Source of the DNA: Kitasatospora sp. NBC_01266
GTDB taxonomy: Bacteria; Actinomycetota; Actinomycetes; Streptomycetales; Streptomycetaceae
Assembly (NCBI RefSeq): GCF_036242395.1
Contig: NZ_CP108458.1
Coordinates: forward strand, 2,728,001-2,792,000
Reading direction: 5' to 3'
Length of the DNA: 64,000 bases
Shown: piece after piece, positions 8,664-17,676 of the stretch
How positions within the stretch are numbered: the first letter of the stretch is position 1
Layout: each line of letters opens with the position of its first letter
Notes under the pieces: generated by a model
The model's input: the letters and a program-made list of their open reading frames with translations, nothing else
What the model was told of the DNA's origin: nothing
Databases searched by the model: none
Made by a program: the position numbers and the translations under genes

Positions 8664-9773
8664 ATGACCGACGACCCCTTCACCCGCCGACTGGCCGCGC
8701 AGCGCTCCTGCCAGCGCCTGCTCTCCGGCCGCCGCCTGCCGACCATGCGCGAGCGGCTGGCCGCGCTCAGCTCGCTGGACGGCCTGGACGACCGCCCCGA
8801 CTTCTACGGTGACGGCCCGGTCCGGCAGGTGGAGCAGCGGGTCGCCACCCTGCTCGGCAAGCCGGACGCCGTCTTCTTCCCCACCGGCACGATGGCCCAG
8901 CAGATCGCGCTGCGCCACGGCGCCGAGCTGACCGGGCGGACGGCCGTCGCCCTGCACCCGCTGGCCCACCTGGAGCGCTGGGAGCGGCAGGCGTACAGCC
9001 AGCTGACCGGGCTGCGCGGACTGTGGCCGACCACCGCGCCGCGGCACTTCGACGCGGCCGAAGTCGCCGCACTGGACGAGCCGTTCGGCACCCTGACGGT
9101 CGAACTGCCGCTGCGCGACGCCGGATACCTGCTGCCGAGCTGGCCGGAGCTGGTCGCGCTGGCCGAGGCCGGCCGGGCCGCCGGCGCCCGGGTGCACTTC
9201 GACGGCGCCCGGCTCTGGGAGACCACCAGCCACTTCGGCAAGGGACTTGACGAGATAGCGGCGCTCGCCGACAGCGTCTACGTCTCCTTCTACAAGACCC
9301 TGGGCGGCATCAGCGGCGCCGCACTGGCCGGCGATGCCGAGCTGATCGGCTACGCCCGCGCCTGGCGCCACCGCCACGGCGGCAACCTCTACCAGCAGTG
9401 GCCCGCCGCGCTGGCCGCGCTGGACGGCCTGGACCGGGTGCTGCCCCGGCTCCCCGAGCAGGTGCGCCACGCGGCCCTGGTCGCCACCGCGCTCGCCGAG
9501 CTCCCCGGTGCCCGGATCACCCCCGAGACCCCGCACACCCAGGAGTTCCAACTCTGGCTGCCCCACCCGGCAGCCGCCCTCGACCAGGCCGCCCTCACCC
9601 TCGCGGAGCAGGAGGGGCTCTGGTTCGTCCACTACTGGGAGGACCGCGCCCCGGGCCTGGCGATGGCCGAGGTCATGATCGCCGGGGAGGCGCTGGAGTG
9701 GACCGCGGCGGACGTCACCCGGGTGGGGCGGCGGTTCCTGGAGCTGGTGGAGCCCGGAGCCGGCGGAGCCTGA
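8664..9773 (+). CDS. Threonine-aldolase-like PLP enzyme (beta-eliminating lyase family)
   Basis: A 369-residue fold-type I PLP protein. FFPTGTMAQQIALR is the phosphate-binding region, HFDGARLWE carries the Asp that pairs with the pyridine nitrogen, and YVSFYKTLGGISG holds the PLP lysine at residue 211. These match low-specificity threonine aldolases, which cleave threonine or allo-threonine to glycine and acetaldehyde. The N-terminal 35 residues are an extension beyond the usual start. It begins 18 bases after the response regulator, so it may be read through from that operon without sharing its role. Confidence 0.82.
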   Translation: MTDDPFTRRLAAQRSCQRLLSGRRLPTMRERLAALSSLDGLDDRPDFYGDGPVRQVEQRVATLLGKPDAVFFPTGTMAQQIALRHGAELTGRTAVALHPLAHLERWERQAYSQLTGLRGLWPTTAPRHFDAAEVAALDEPFGTLTVELPLRDAGYLLPSWPELVALAEAGRAAGARVHFDGARLWETTSHFGKGLDEIAALADSVYVSFYKTLGGISGAALAGDAELIGYARAWRHRHGGNLYQQWPAALAALDGLDRVLPRLPEQVRHAALVATALAELPGARITPETPHTQEFQLWLPHPAAALDQAALTLAEQEGLWFVHYWEDRAPGLAMAEVMIAGEALEWTAADVTRVGRRFLELVEPGAGGA

Positions 9774-9782
9774 ACCGCGGCG

Positions 9783-10427
9783 TCAGAACCCCAGCGCGTG
9801 CCCCACGCTCGCGGTCACGTTGCCGGAGAGCGGCATGGTGCTGGTCACCGTGGCCTGGGTGGTGCCGTTCGGCTGCAGGCTCGGCACGGTGAGCACCGAA
9901 GTGTCCAGCAGGGTGCCGCTACTGTCCTTGAAGTTCACCTCGATCACGTAACGCTCGGCCTGGGACTGGTGGTTGGTGACGGTGACCTGGACCTGGGCGC
10001 GGCTGTCGGAGTTGATCGAGGCCTGGCCGACCGAGACGTCGTCGCTCGCGTTGAAGCCGCCGGTGGCACTGGCCAGGGCGGAGGCGGCGGCGGACTGGGC
10101 GGAGGCGAGGGCGGTGGACCCGGACGAGGCCAGGCTGCTCGCGGCGGCGGCGGCCTGGGAGACGACCGAGGCGGCGGCGGAGGAGCCCTGGGAGGCCAGC
10201 GACTGCGCTGCCGAGGCGGCCTGGGAGGCCAGCGACTGGGCCGCGCTGGCGGCGGAGGTGGCCGTCGAGGTCGCCTTGCTGGTGGAACTGGAGGAGCAGC
10301 CGGCCAGCACGCCGCCGACGCACAGCGCCGCCCCGGTCGCGAGGGCGAGCGGGGCGGCGAGGGGACGGCGGCCGCGCGGGCGGCGAGGGGCGAGCTGGCG
10401 CAGCGGCGGGAGGTGGCGGTGGTCCAT
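9783..10427 (-). CDS. Putative lipoprotein with Ala/Ser-rich stalk
   Basis: A 214-residue exported protein. A twin-arginine-like charged start precedes a hydrophobic segment and the lipobox VLAGC, with the lipidated Cys at residue 44. Residues 45-125 are a low-complexity stalk of repeating units such as AAQSLASQAAS, predicted to be helical. The C-terminal 90 residues form a small beta-rich domain resembling FxLYD-type domains, with alternating V-x-V patterns and a conserved-looking YVIEVNFKDSSG. It is probably a surface lipoprotein anchored by a long stalk. It converges on the aldolase gene with only nine bases between stops. Function unknown. Confidence 0.75.
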   Translation of the reverse strand: MDHRHLPPLRQLAPRRPRGRRPLAAPLALATGAALCVGGVLAGCSSSSTSKATSTATSAASAAQSLASQAASAAQSLASQGSSAAASVVSQAAAAASSLASSGSTALASAQSAAASALASATGGFNASDDVSVGQASINSDSRAQVQVTVTNHQSQAERYVIEVNFKDSSGTLLDTSVLTVPSLQPNGTTQATVTSTMPLSGNVTASVGHALGF

Positions 10428-10508
10428 GGCCTCACCTTGGGCGTCGGCCGGACCTGCCGCCAGCGGGAAGGCGCATCCAGGTGAGGCGCCGTCAGCCGCC
10501 GGGCTCCG

Positions 10509-11420
10509 TCACATGCTCAGGTAGACCGCGCTGCCCACACCGGCCACCATGCAGTAGATCGCGAACGGGGTCAGGCTGCGGTTCTCGAAGTACTTGGTCA
10601 GGAACTTCACCGAGACGTAGCCCGCCACGAAGGCGCAGATCGAACCGACCAGCAGCGGTCCGCGGATGGCGGCGTTCTCCGGCTTGAGCAGCTCGGGCAC
10701 CTTGAGGGCCGCCGCCGCGCCGATCACCGGCGTGGCCAGCAGGAAGGAGAAGCGCGCGGCGTCCTCGTGGTTGAGGCCGCGCAGGATGCCGGTGCTCATC
10801 GTGACGCCGGAGCGGCTGATCCCGGGCAGCAGGGCCAGGATCTGCGCGGCGCCGATCCAGGTGCCCTGGCGGAAGCTCAGCTTGGCCAGTCGGCGGTCCG
10901 ACTCGATCGCCGGGTCGGCGCCCGGGGTGTGCCCGACCTGCTGCCCCGCGCGGCGGCGGCCACCGCCACCGCGCCGCAGCTTGTCGGCGCCCAGCAGCAC
11001 GAACCCGTTCAGCGCCAGGAAGACCGCCGCGACCACCGGCTTGCCGAGCGCGTCCCGCAGCGCCTTCTCGGCGACCAGGCCCACCAGGCCGACCGGGATG
11101 GTGCCGACGATCAGCAGCCAGGCCAGCCGCTGCTCGGAGGTCTCTATTCGGCGCTCGCGTATGGAGCTGAACAGGCCCCGGATCACCCGGACCCAGTCCT
11201 TGCGGAAGAAGAGCACCAGGGCCAGCGCGGTCGCCAGGTGCAGGCCGACCAGCACCGAGAGGTAGGGCGAGGTGGCGGCCGTGACGTTCAGGTCCTTCTG
11301 GACGCTGCCCCCGATCAGCGCGGGGATCAGGATGCTGTGTCCCAGGCTGGAGACCGGGAAGAGCTCGGTGACGCCTTGCAGCAGCCCCACGCCGATCGAT
11401 TCGGGGTAGGTCAGGGACAT
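10509..11420 (-). CDS. uppP: Undecaprenyl-diphosphatase (BacA/UppP family)
   Basis: A 303-residue membrane protein with the two UppP signatures: LLQGVTELFPVSSLGH near residues 14-29 and LPGISRSGVTMSTGILRG later, including the catalytic-site Arg-Ser. The enzyme removes one phosphate from undecaprenyl diphosphate to recycle the lipid carrier for peptidoglycan and other wall polymers, and extra copies give bacitracin tolerance. A basic insert (RRGGGGRRRAGQQ) sits in the middle cytoplasmic loop, and the protein is a little longer than the usual 270-280. It stands alone. Many streptomycetes have more than one copy, so I cannot say whether this is the main one. Confidence 0.92.
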   Translation of the reverse strand: MSLTYPESIGVGLLQGVTELFPVSSLGHSILIPALIGGSVQKDLNVTAATSPYLSVLVGLHLATALALVLFFRKDWVRVIRGLFSSIRERRIETSEQRLAWLLIVGTIPVGLVGLVAEKALRDALGKPVVAAVFLALNGFVLLGADKLRRGGGGRRRAGQQVGHTPGADPAIESDRRLAKLSFRQGTWIGAAQILALLPGISRSGVTMSTGILRGLNHEDAARFSFLLATPVIGAAAALKVPELLKPENAAIRGPLLVGSICAFVAGYVSVKFLTKYFENRSLTPFAIYCMVAGVGSAVYLSM

Positions 11421-11584
11421 CGCACACCTTCAGCACTGGTACGGATCGTCGGAAGGCGACAGCGTACCGAGGTGTGCCCAGACAGCCTCGAAGCCCCTCC
11501 CCGCGAGAACGTACTACAGATCTGTAGACGCCTGGCGGGCAGGGGCCCGAATTCACCTGCTGGTCATCGGGGATTTTCGTACTC

Positions 11585-12127
11585 TCACTCGGGCTCCTCC
11601 GTCATGGCCTTCGCCGCCGCCTCGCGGATTCCGCGCTCGCGCTTGCAGACCACCTGGAAGGCACCCGCCGCGGCCGCCGCGAAGGCCAGCGCGCCCAGCC
11701 AGGGCTGGTTCAGCCGGTGGCCGGTGAGGTGGTCGAGCGAGAGCCGGCCCGGTCCCGCGATGCCGAGCGCCATACCGCAGACGCCGAGCAGCGCCGGGTA
11801 CTCGTAGCCGCCCTTGGTGGCGAAGAAGCCGTGCGGGAAGTGCACCGCGCTGGCGCCGAGCATGGTGCCGGCCACGACCGGGCCGGCCGCCGGCGTGGCC
11901 AGCCCGGCGATCAGCAGCGCGCCGCCGCCCGCCTCACCGAGGCCGGCCGCCAGCGCGCTCTGCCCGCCGGGCTTGAAGCCCATCGCCTCCATGCCGGCCG
12001 CGGTGCCCTCCAGGCCGCCGCCGCCGAACCAACCGAACAGCTTCTGGGTACCGTGTGCGAAGAGCACACCGCCAACGGCGGTGCGCAGGGCGAGCAGCCC
12101 GAGGTCCGTGCGGTTCACGCAGCCCAT
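11585..12127 (-). CDS. DoxX-family membrane protein
   Basis: A 180-residue protein with four hydrophobic segments and the DoxX pattern: RTAVGGVLFAHGTQKLFGWFG near the start, then GLGEAGGGALLIAGLATPAA. I chose the ATG at 12127 because the open frame up to 12307 runs through the coding start of the divergent gene and lacks similarity. DoxX proteins are small redox-associated membrane proteins of poorly known role. It is divergent from the barstar-like gene with a 115-base gap. Confidence 0.85.
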   Translation of the reverse strand: MGCVNRTDLGLLALRTAVGGVLFAHGTQKLFGWFGGGGLEGTAAGMEAMGFKPGGQSALAAGLGEAGGGALLIAGLATPAAGPVVAGTMLGASAVHFPHGFFATKGGYEYPALLGVCGMALGIAGPGRLSLDHLTGHRLNQPWLGALAFAAAAAGAFQVVCKRERGIREAAAKAMTEEPE

Positions 12128-12242
12128 GGTGGTGTCCTCATCTCTCTGCCCCCGCCTTCCATCCCAGCCGACCTCGCACTGCTCCTCGACCGGGGCAGGC
12201 CATCCGGGGGACCCTGGAGCCCAGCATCTGAGGGAGTCAGCG

Positions 12243-12515
12243 ATGGATTTCCACCTGGACGGCGCCACCGCCACCGACCGGGCCGGGCTGTACTCGGCGC
12301 TCGGCACGGCGCTGAACGGCCCGGACGGCTACTACGGGAGCAACCTGGACGCGCTCGCCGACTGCCTGCGCGGCGGCTTCGGTCCGGTGCCGCCGTTCAC
12401 CCTGGTCTGGCACGACTGGGCGGCGGCCGAGCACTCGCCGATGCTGCCGCCCGGCTACGCGTGGGCGGTGGTCGAGCTGCTCGGTGAGACGGGCGTCACG
12501 GTCCGGCTGCGCTGA
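12243..12515 (+). CDS. Barstar-like protein (ribonuclease inhibitor family)
   Basis: A 90-residue acidic protein with the barstar core GYYGSNLDALADCLRGGF at about residues 30-47, matching the ribonuclease-binding helix and loop of barstar, and a C-terminal LLGETGVTVRLR strand. The ATG at 12243 follows GGGAG. Barstar inhibits the secreted RNase barnase by covering its active site. No barnase-like ribonuclease gene is next to it, so this is an orphan inhibitor, common in Streptomyces. Alternatively it could inhibit an unrelated toxin. Confidence 0.83.
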   Translation: MDFHLDGATATDRAGLYSALGTALNGPDGYYGSNLDALADCLRGGFGPVPPFTLVWHDWAAAEHSPMLPPGYAWAVVELLGETGVTVRLR

Positions 12516-12567
12516 CCCGCCGGTGCGGCGCCCGGGCGGCGCGGGCGGTCTCGACCATGCTGGGGGA

Positions 12568-13206
12568 ATGTCGGTCCTGAACCTGAGCAGCACGTTCGTC
12601 ACCTTCTTCGCCGTGGTCGGCCCGCCCAAGGTGCTGCTGGCCTACGCCCAGTTGAGCCGCGGCCGCACGGTGCCGGAGATGCGCAAGCTGGTCCTGCTCA
12701 GCGCGTTGCTGGCGGCCCTGGTCGGGGTGCTGATGGCGTTCTGCGCGGACGCGCTCACCAACTTCTTCCACATCAGCGACGAGTCGCTGCAGCTGGCCGG
12801 CGGGGTGATCTTCTTCCTCTACGCGGTCGGCCTGGTGCTCGGCATGCACCTGGGCGGCGCGAGCGAGGACGACGACGACACGCTGACCAACCCGCTGGCC
12901 GAGGGTGTGCGCGAGTTGCTGCTGCCGTACGTGGCGAGCCCGCTGGCGATGACGGCGGTGCTGGTGGAGTCGCTGACCAAGGAGGAGTGGGGCTGGCGGT
13001 TCACCGTGGCCGGCGCCTACCTGGCGGTGGTGGCGATCAACACGGCCTGCGTGCTGGTGCTGGCCCCGCTGCTGCGGCGCACCCACCAGACCTCGCTGGA
13101 GGTGCTCTCCCGGCTGCTCGGGCTGCTGCTCGCGGCGGTCGGCGTGGAGCTGTTCCTGAACGGCCTGCAGGGGCTGGGTGTGCCGCTGCCCAGCTCCGGG
13201 CACTGA
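12568..13206 (+). CDS. MarC-family integral membrane protein
   Basis: A 212-residue protein with six hydrophobic segments in two halves, beginning FVTFFAVVGPPKVLLAYAQLS, followed by a basic loop and AGGVIFFLYAVGLVL, the MarC pattern. A loop rich in acidic residues (SEDDDDT) precedes the second half, which has PYVASPLAMTAVL in place of the usual P-x-x-x-G-P-G. The start ATG at 12568 follows GGGGG. MarC proteins have no settled function; they were once linked to multiple antibiotic resistance. Confidence 0.72.
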   Translation: MSVLNLSSTFVTFFAVVGPPKVLLAYAQLSRGRTVPEMRKLVLLSALLAALVGVLMAFCADALTNFFHISDESLQLAGGVIFFLYAVGLVLGMHLGGASEDDDDTLTNPLAEGVRELLLPYVASPLAMTAVLVESLTKEEWGWRFTVAGAYLAVVAINTACVLVLAPLLRRTHQTSLEVLSRLLGLLLAAVGVELFLNGLQGLGVPLPSSGH

Positions 13207-13222
13207 GCCGCCGGTGGGCCGG

Positions 13223-13663
13223 TCAGGGCGGAGTGACCGGGCGCCAGGGCACCGGGCTGGAGAGGACCATCGAGCTGCTCGGCTGCCCGTAGGCCGCCAG
13301 CCGGTCGATCAGCGCCTCGAAGCTCGCCATCTCGGCCACCGCCACCAGCAGGACGCAGCAGGCGCCGCCGGTCACCCGGTGCAGTTGGAGCACCTCGGGC
13401 CAGTCGGCCACCGAGGGGTCGCGCAGCACGCAGCGCGGGCCGTAGCACTGCACCTGCACCAGCGCGGTGATCGGCAGTCCGGCCCGGGCCAGGTCGACGT
13501 GCGCGTGGTAGCCGCCGATCACGCCGTCCGCCTCCAGACGGCGTACCCGTTCGGCGACGGCGGGGGCGGAGAGGCTGACCCGACGGGACAATTCGTTGTA
13601 GGAGAGCCGCGCGTCGGCCTGCAGCTCGGCGAGCAGGCGGCGGTCCAGGGCGTCCAGGACCAT
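13223..13663 (-). CDS. Lrp/AsnC-family regulator, probable regulator of the kynurenine genes
   Basis: A 146-residue Lrp/AsnC protein. The N-terminal helix-turn-helix (LDALDRRLLAELQADARLSY then LSAPAVAERVRRLEADGVIGG) is followed by an alpha-beta ligand domain. The ATG at 13663 is preferred to the longer frame to 13756, which would run through the promoter. It is divergent from tryptophan dioxygenase with 155 bases between, so it likely senses tryptophan or a kynurenine intermediate and controls kynAU. That role is inferred from position. Confidence 0.87.
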   Translation of the reverse strand: MVLDALDRRLLAELQADARLSYNELSRRVSLSAPAVAERVRRLEADGVIGGYHAHVDLARAGLPITALVQVQCYGPRCVLRDPSVADWPEVLQLHRVTGGACCVLLVAVAEMASFEALIDRLAAYGQPSSSMVLSSPVPWRPVTPP

Positions 13664-13818
13664 GGTTCTGTGGGCTCCTTTCCGAGCAGCAGGCCGACGG
13701 GGCTCAAGACCTTGCGAACGCAAGGCCGACCCGCCGATCGGATCTCCGTCGCCCATTCAAGAGCGGCGGTGACCAGCCGCACAATAGTCCCCACCTGCCA
13801 CCGAGGGGGAACAAGATC

Positions 13819-14670
13819 ATGTCCCGGTCCACCGTTCAGACGCCGAAGCTGGCGTTCGACCCCGTCCGCGAGGACGCCGTCGCCGACCCGCTGACCAGCG
13901 GCGCGACACCGTACGAGCGCTACGCCCGGCTGGACGTGCTGCACACCCTGCAGCAGCCGCGCAGCACGGTGGACGCGGAGCTGTCGTTCATCGTCACCAC
14001 CCAGGTGATGGAGCTGCTCTTCGACCTGCTGCGGCACGAGTGGGAGCTGGCCCAGCGCGCGCTGCGGGCCGACGACCTGCCGGGCGCGATCGCCGCGCTG
14101 CGCCGCGGGGCCAACGCGCAGGATGTGCTGAACAGCTCCTGGGACCTGCTGGCCACGCTCACCCCGGTGGAGTTCAGCGCCTTCCGCCCGGTGCTCGGCG
14201 AGGCCTCGGGCTTCCAGTCCTCGGCCTACCTGCGGCTGGAGTTCATGCTCGGCAACAAGTCGGACCGGCTGCTGGCCATGTACCAGGGCGCCCCCGACAC
14301 GCACCGCGAGCTGGCCGCCGCGCTGGCCCAACCGGGCCTGTACGACGACGCGTTGGCCCTGCTGGCCCGCCGCGGCTTCGAGGTCGCGCCGAGCGTGGGC
14401 CCCGAGCGGTACACCGCGAGCCCGGCGGTCGAGGCCGCCTGGCACGCCGTCTACACCGACCCCGCGCACGCCGAACTCGTCGTGCTGGCCGAGACCTTGC
14501 TGGACACCGCCGAGCGGGTCAGCCGCTGGCGGCAGCGCCACTACGCCTCGGTGAAGCGGTCGATGGGGGCCAAGCCCGGCAGCGGCGGGTCCAGCGGCCT
14601 GAGTTGGCTCAAGGCCGCCGCCGATCAGGACGTCTTCCCGGAACTGTGGACCGTACGAGGTGAGTTGTGA
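13819..14670 (+). CDS. kynA: Tryptophan 2,3-dioxygenase
   Basis: A 283-residue heme enzyme that opens the indole ring of L-tryptophan to N-formylkynurenine. Family landmarks are all visible: FIVTTQVMELLFDLLRHEW (distal helix with Arg/His contacts), SGFQSSAYLRLEFMLGNK, WRQRHYASVKRSMG with the proximal heme His, and PGSGGSSGLSWL, the substrate-binding glycine loop. A GGGGGAAC ribosome binding site precedes the ATG. Its stop overlaps the GTG start of kynureninase (GTGA), so the two are coupled. No formamidase gene is adjacent. The pathway yields anthranilate plus alanine. Confidence 0.95.
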   Translation: MSRSTVQTPKLAFDPVREDAVADPLTSGATPYERYARLDVLHTLQQPRSTVDAELSFIVTTQVMELLFDLLRHEWELAQRALRADDLPGAIAALRRGANAQDVLNSSWDLLATLTPVEFSAFRPVLGEASGFQSSAYLRLEFMLGNKSDRLLAMYQGAPDTHRELAAALAQPGLYDDALALLARRGFEVAPSVGPERYTASPAVEAAWHAVYTDPAHAELVVLAETLLDTAERVSRWRQRHYASVKRSMGAKPGSGGSSGLSWLKAAADQDVFPELWTVRGEL

Positions 14671-15914
14671 GCGTTGACCTGGTGACGATCCCGAGCACGC
14701 GGGCGCAGTGCCAGGCGCTGGACGCGGCCGACCCGCTGGCGGCGTTCCGGGCCGAGTACACGCTCCCGGCGAACGGCGTCTACCTGGACGGCAATTCGCT
14801 CGGCGTACTGCCCGCGCGCACCCCCGAACTGGTCCGGCGGACCGTCGAGGAGGAGTGGGGCAAGGACCTGATCACCAGCTGGAACAAGCACGGCTGGATC
14901 GACCTGCCGTACCGGCTCGGCGACAAGATCGCACCGCTGGTCGGGGCCGGCGCGGGCGAGGTGGTGGTCTGCGACAGCGTCTCGGTCAACCTGTTCAAGG
15001 TGCTGACGGCCGCGCTGCGGCTGCGGCCCGGGCGGCGCACGGTGCTCGGCGAGCGGGACTCGTTCCCGACCGACCTCTACATCGCCGAAGGGGTCACCGG
15101 GCTCTTCGAGGGCGGGCGCAGCGTGCTGCTGCCCTCGGTGGACGACCTGGACGCGCACCTGGACGACGGTGTGGCCGCCGTGGTGCTCTCCCAGGTGGAC
15201 TACCGCACCGGCCGGCTGCTGGACATGGCGGAGATCACCGCCCGGGTGCACCGGGCCGGCGCGCTGATGATCTGGGACCTGTGCCACTCGGCGGGCGCGC
15301 TGCCGATCGACCTGACGGCCTGCGAGGCGGACTTCGCGGTCGGCTGCACCTACAAGTACCTGAACGCCGGGCCGTGCGCGCCGGGCTTCCTGTACGCGGC
15401 GCCGCGCCATCACGACGCCGTCGAGCAGCCGCTGACCGGGTGGTTCGGGCACGCGGCGCCGTTCGCCTTCGAGAGCGGCTACCGCCCGGCCCAGGGGATC
15501 GGGCGGTTCATGACCAGCTTCCCGCCGCTGCTCGCGCTGGCCGGGCTGCGGGCCACCCTGGAGATCTGGGAGAAAGTCGACCTGGAGCTGGTGCGGGCCA
15601 AGAGCCTGGCCCTGACCGGGCTCTTCATCGAGCAGTGCCGGGCGGCCGGGCTCGAGGTGGTCACACCGGATCAGCCGGAGCGGCGCGGCAGCCAGGTGGC
15701 GATCCGGCACCCCGACGCCTTCCCGGTGGTCCAGGCGCTGATCGAGCGCGGGGTGATCGGCGACTTCCGGGCGCCGGACCTGATGCGGTTCGGCTTCACC
15801 CCGCTGTACCTCTCCTACACCGAGGTCTGGGACGCCGCGCAGGCGTTGCGCGAGGTGCTGGCGAGCGGCGAGTGGCGGGCCGAGCGGTTCAGCGTGCGCG
15901 GTGCGGTGACCTGA
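14667..15914 (+). CDS. kynU: Kynureninase
   Basis: A 415-residue PLP enzyme cleaving kynurenine to anthranilate and alanine. YLDGNSLGVLP near residue 32, DSVSVNLFKVL for phosphate contacts, IWDLCHSAGALP for the pyridine Asp, and FAVGCTYKYLNAGPCAPGF with the PLP lysine at residue 230 match the family, as does the length. Starts at GTG inside the overlap with kynA. A strong hairpin terminator follows. Confidence 0.95.
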   Translation: MSVDLVTIPSTRAQCQALDAADPLAAFRAEYTLPANGVYLDGNSLGVLPARTPELVRRTVEEEWGKDLITSWNKHGWIDLPYRLGDKIAPLVGAGAGEVVVCDSVSVNLFKVLTAALRLRPGRRTVLGERDSFPTDLYIAEGVTGLFEGGRSVLLPSVDDLDAHLDDGVAAVVLSQVDYRTGRLLDMAEITARVHRAGALMIWDLCHSAGALPIDLTACEADFAVGCTYKYLNAGPCAPGFLYAAPRHHDAVEQPLTGWFGHAAPFAFESGYRPAQGIGRFMTSFPPLLALAGLRATLEIWEKVDLELVRAKSLALTGLFIEQCRAAGLEVVTPDQPERRGSQVAIRHPDAFPVVQALIERGVIGDFRAPDLMRFGFTPLYLSYTEVWDAAQALREVLASGEWRAERFSVRGAVT

Positions 15915-15952
15915 GCCGACCTGAGCCGACCTGAGCTGAGCTGAGCAGCGGG

Positions 15953-15994
15953 CCGGGGTCGGCCCCTCCCGGTCATGGGAGGGGCCGACCCCGG
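15953..15994 (+). terminator. Terminator after kynAU
   Basis: A perfect 18-base-pair stem (15953-15970 with 15977-15994) and six-base loop. Short direct repeats of CTGAGCCGAC lie between the kynU stop and the stem. It may also serve the convergent wall-anchor gene. Confidence 0.82.
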
Positions 15995-16018
15995 TCTGGT
16001 CGGCTGGGCTTGTCGCGG

Positions 16019-17404
16019 TCAGGAGTGGCGACCTCGGCGGTAACGGCCGAACAGCAGCGCGCCGCCGCCACCGATCAGCAGCAGCCCGGTCAGGCCGAGC
16101 AGCGGCATCGTGCCGCCCTGCCCGGTTTCGGGTAGCACACCGGTCCGGCTGGCCGTGGGGCGCGGGGACCAGCCGCCCGAGGTCGGGCTGCAGGTCGGCG
16201 TCGGGCTCATGGTGGGGGTGGGCGTCTCGGTCGGGCTGGGGCTCAGGCTCACGGTCGGGGTCGGGGTCGGGGTGGGGGTGGGCGTGGGTGTCGGGGTGGG
16301 GGTCGGCGTGGGTGTGGGTGTCGGGGTGGGTGTCGGCGTCGGGGTGGGAGTCGGGGTCGGCGAGGAGCAGTCCGGCAGGTCGCCGTTGAACGGGTAGTTG
16401 TGGATCTCGTAACCGCCGGTCCCCGTCTGCACCAGGTTCCCGGCCAGGTAGACCCGCCCGTTCAGGCCCGGCTGCTCGACGGTGGTGGTCCCGTTCGGGT
16501 TGCCGCCCATGATCGAGCCCTGGAACTGGGCGCCGCCGATGATGTGGGCCATCGTGGAGGTCGGGAAGTTCCACAGCAGCTTGGGCCCGAGGGCGGTCAA
16601 CTGGTCGCCCGGCAGCCCGTTGCCGGTGTTGGTACTGACCACCGCGTCGTCCGGGAGCATGTTGACGATGACGGTGGCACCGGACGGGATGCCGGCGAAC
16701 TTCAGGTCGATCTTCCGGGCCGCCGAGCCCAGGTTCTGCGAGACGTTGAAGACCTGGCGGGCGCTGGTGCCGTCGCCGGTGAAGGTGGCGTCGAAGGGGG
16801 TGACGGTCACCGTGCCGGTCGCGGTGGCCTGCGCGGCGCACTGCGAGAAGTCCTCGATGGTGGTGCGCAGCGGCGCGTACGTGGCGCGCACGCCGGCGTC
16901 GTGGATCGTGCTGCCCGGGGCGACCACGGTGACCTTGCCGGTGAGCGTGCCGCCGTAGCGGACGTCACCGTAGGCGGGGCCCTTGGAGTCCGAACCGCCG
17001 ACCATCACCTCGTTGGCCGGCCGCACGGTCACGTTGCCGCCGACCGAGACGAAGTCCGTCCCGTTGGGCGGCGGCACCCGGGAGCCGACGCCGACCACGC
17101 CCATGTTGAAGAGGCCGCCGCCGTTCTTGTCCACCAGCAGGTTGCCGAGCGTGACCACCCAGCCCTCCACCTCGGCCGCCCGCCCGGTCACCGTGTAGTC
17201 GCCACCGGTGAAGACGTTGATGTTGGCGTCCCGGCCGGCGAAGTCACCGTTGCTCACCGGCGGATAGACCGCCGGGCAGTTGGGCCCGCCGCACGGTCCC
17301 AGGGGTGGCGGGAGCGGGATCGCCCCCGCGCCGCCTTGCAGTGGGAACGCCAGGACCGTCACGGTCGCCGCCGCGATCAGCGCGGCCTTGCTCGAATGCC
17401 TCAT
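16019..17404 (-). CDS. Secreted choice-of-anchor A domain protein with LPETG wall-sorting signal
   Basis: A 461-residue surface protein. A signal peptide (residues 1-27, ending near GAGA) is followed by a choice-of-anchor A beta-helix domain (about 40-335, starting [20 protein letters not shown]). A (Pro-Thr)n spacer covers about 340-385, then a Ser/Thr/Pro stretch. The C-terminus is a sortase signal: LPETG, a hydrophobic segment [19 protein letters not shown], and RYRRGR. ATG 17404 was chosen over the longer frame to 17620 because it begins the signal peptide. Streptomycete class E sortases prefer LAXTG, so the LPETG site is notable. Likely a wall-linked adhesive or structural protein; no sortase gene is adjacent. 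Confidence 0.87.
   Translation of the reverse strand: MRHSSKAALIAAATVTVLAFPLQGGAGAIPLPPPLGPCGGPNCPAVYPPVSNGDFAGRDANINVFTGGDYTVTGRAAEVEGWVVTLGNLLVDKNGGGLFNMGVVGVGSRVPPPNGTDFVSVGGNVTVRPANEVMVGGSDSKGPAYGDVRYGGTLTGKVTVVAPGSTIHDAGVRATYAPLRTTIEDFSQCAAQATATGTVTVTPFDATFTGDGTSARQVFNVSQNLGSAARKIDLKFAGIPSGATVIVNMLPDDAVVSTNTGNGLPGDQLTALGPKLLWNFPTSTMAHIIGGAQFQGSIMGGNPNGTTTVEQPGLNGRVYLAGNLVQTGTGGYEIHNYPFNGDLPDCSSPTPTPTPTPTPTPTPTPTPTPTPTPTPTPTPTPTPTVSLSPSPTETPTPTMSPTPTCSPTSGGWSPRPTASRTGVLPETGQGGTMPLLGLTGLLLIGGGGALLFGRYRRGRHS
16255..16361 (+). repeat. G-rich hexanucleotide repeat encoding the (Pro-Thr)n spacer
   Basis: About 107 bases of degenerate GGGGTC/GGGGTG/GGCGTG units. The antisense of the repeat encodes the Pro-Thr spacer of the wall protein. 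Four or more runs of three to five G on the plus strand could fold into a G-quadruplex, and unit number is likely to vary between strains. Confidence 0.8.
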
Positions 17405-17676
17405 GCTCTCGCCTCCCTGGCCCCTCAGTGGCGGCCGACCCGATGTGGCGCGCTGGGGCATGTCCGGCTCATCAAAGGCAGGAAGGGTCGGCGAGGGGAG
17501 CCAGGCGACACCGGGCGGGCGGAGATCATCAGGCGAATATCGCCCGTACGGGCCAGTGGAGGACCGCCCGTCCAGGGCTGAATGGCCGAGTGTTAGCGTG
17601 CCGGACAGGGCCGCCGCCACCCGTGGCCCCGGGCTCCGCCCGCCGTCCAGAAGAAGCGCGAAGGCTGTCGATCCCC

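Noticed and set aside
13819..15914. kynAU as part of the biosynthetic cluster (anthranilate supply)
   Set aside because: It is nearly 30 kb away, with its own AsnC regulator and many unrelated genes between.
15911..15946. CTGAGC direct repeats after kynU as a recombination site
   Set aside because: They are too short and simple, and no integrase or mobile element is nearby.
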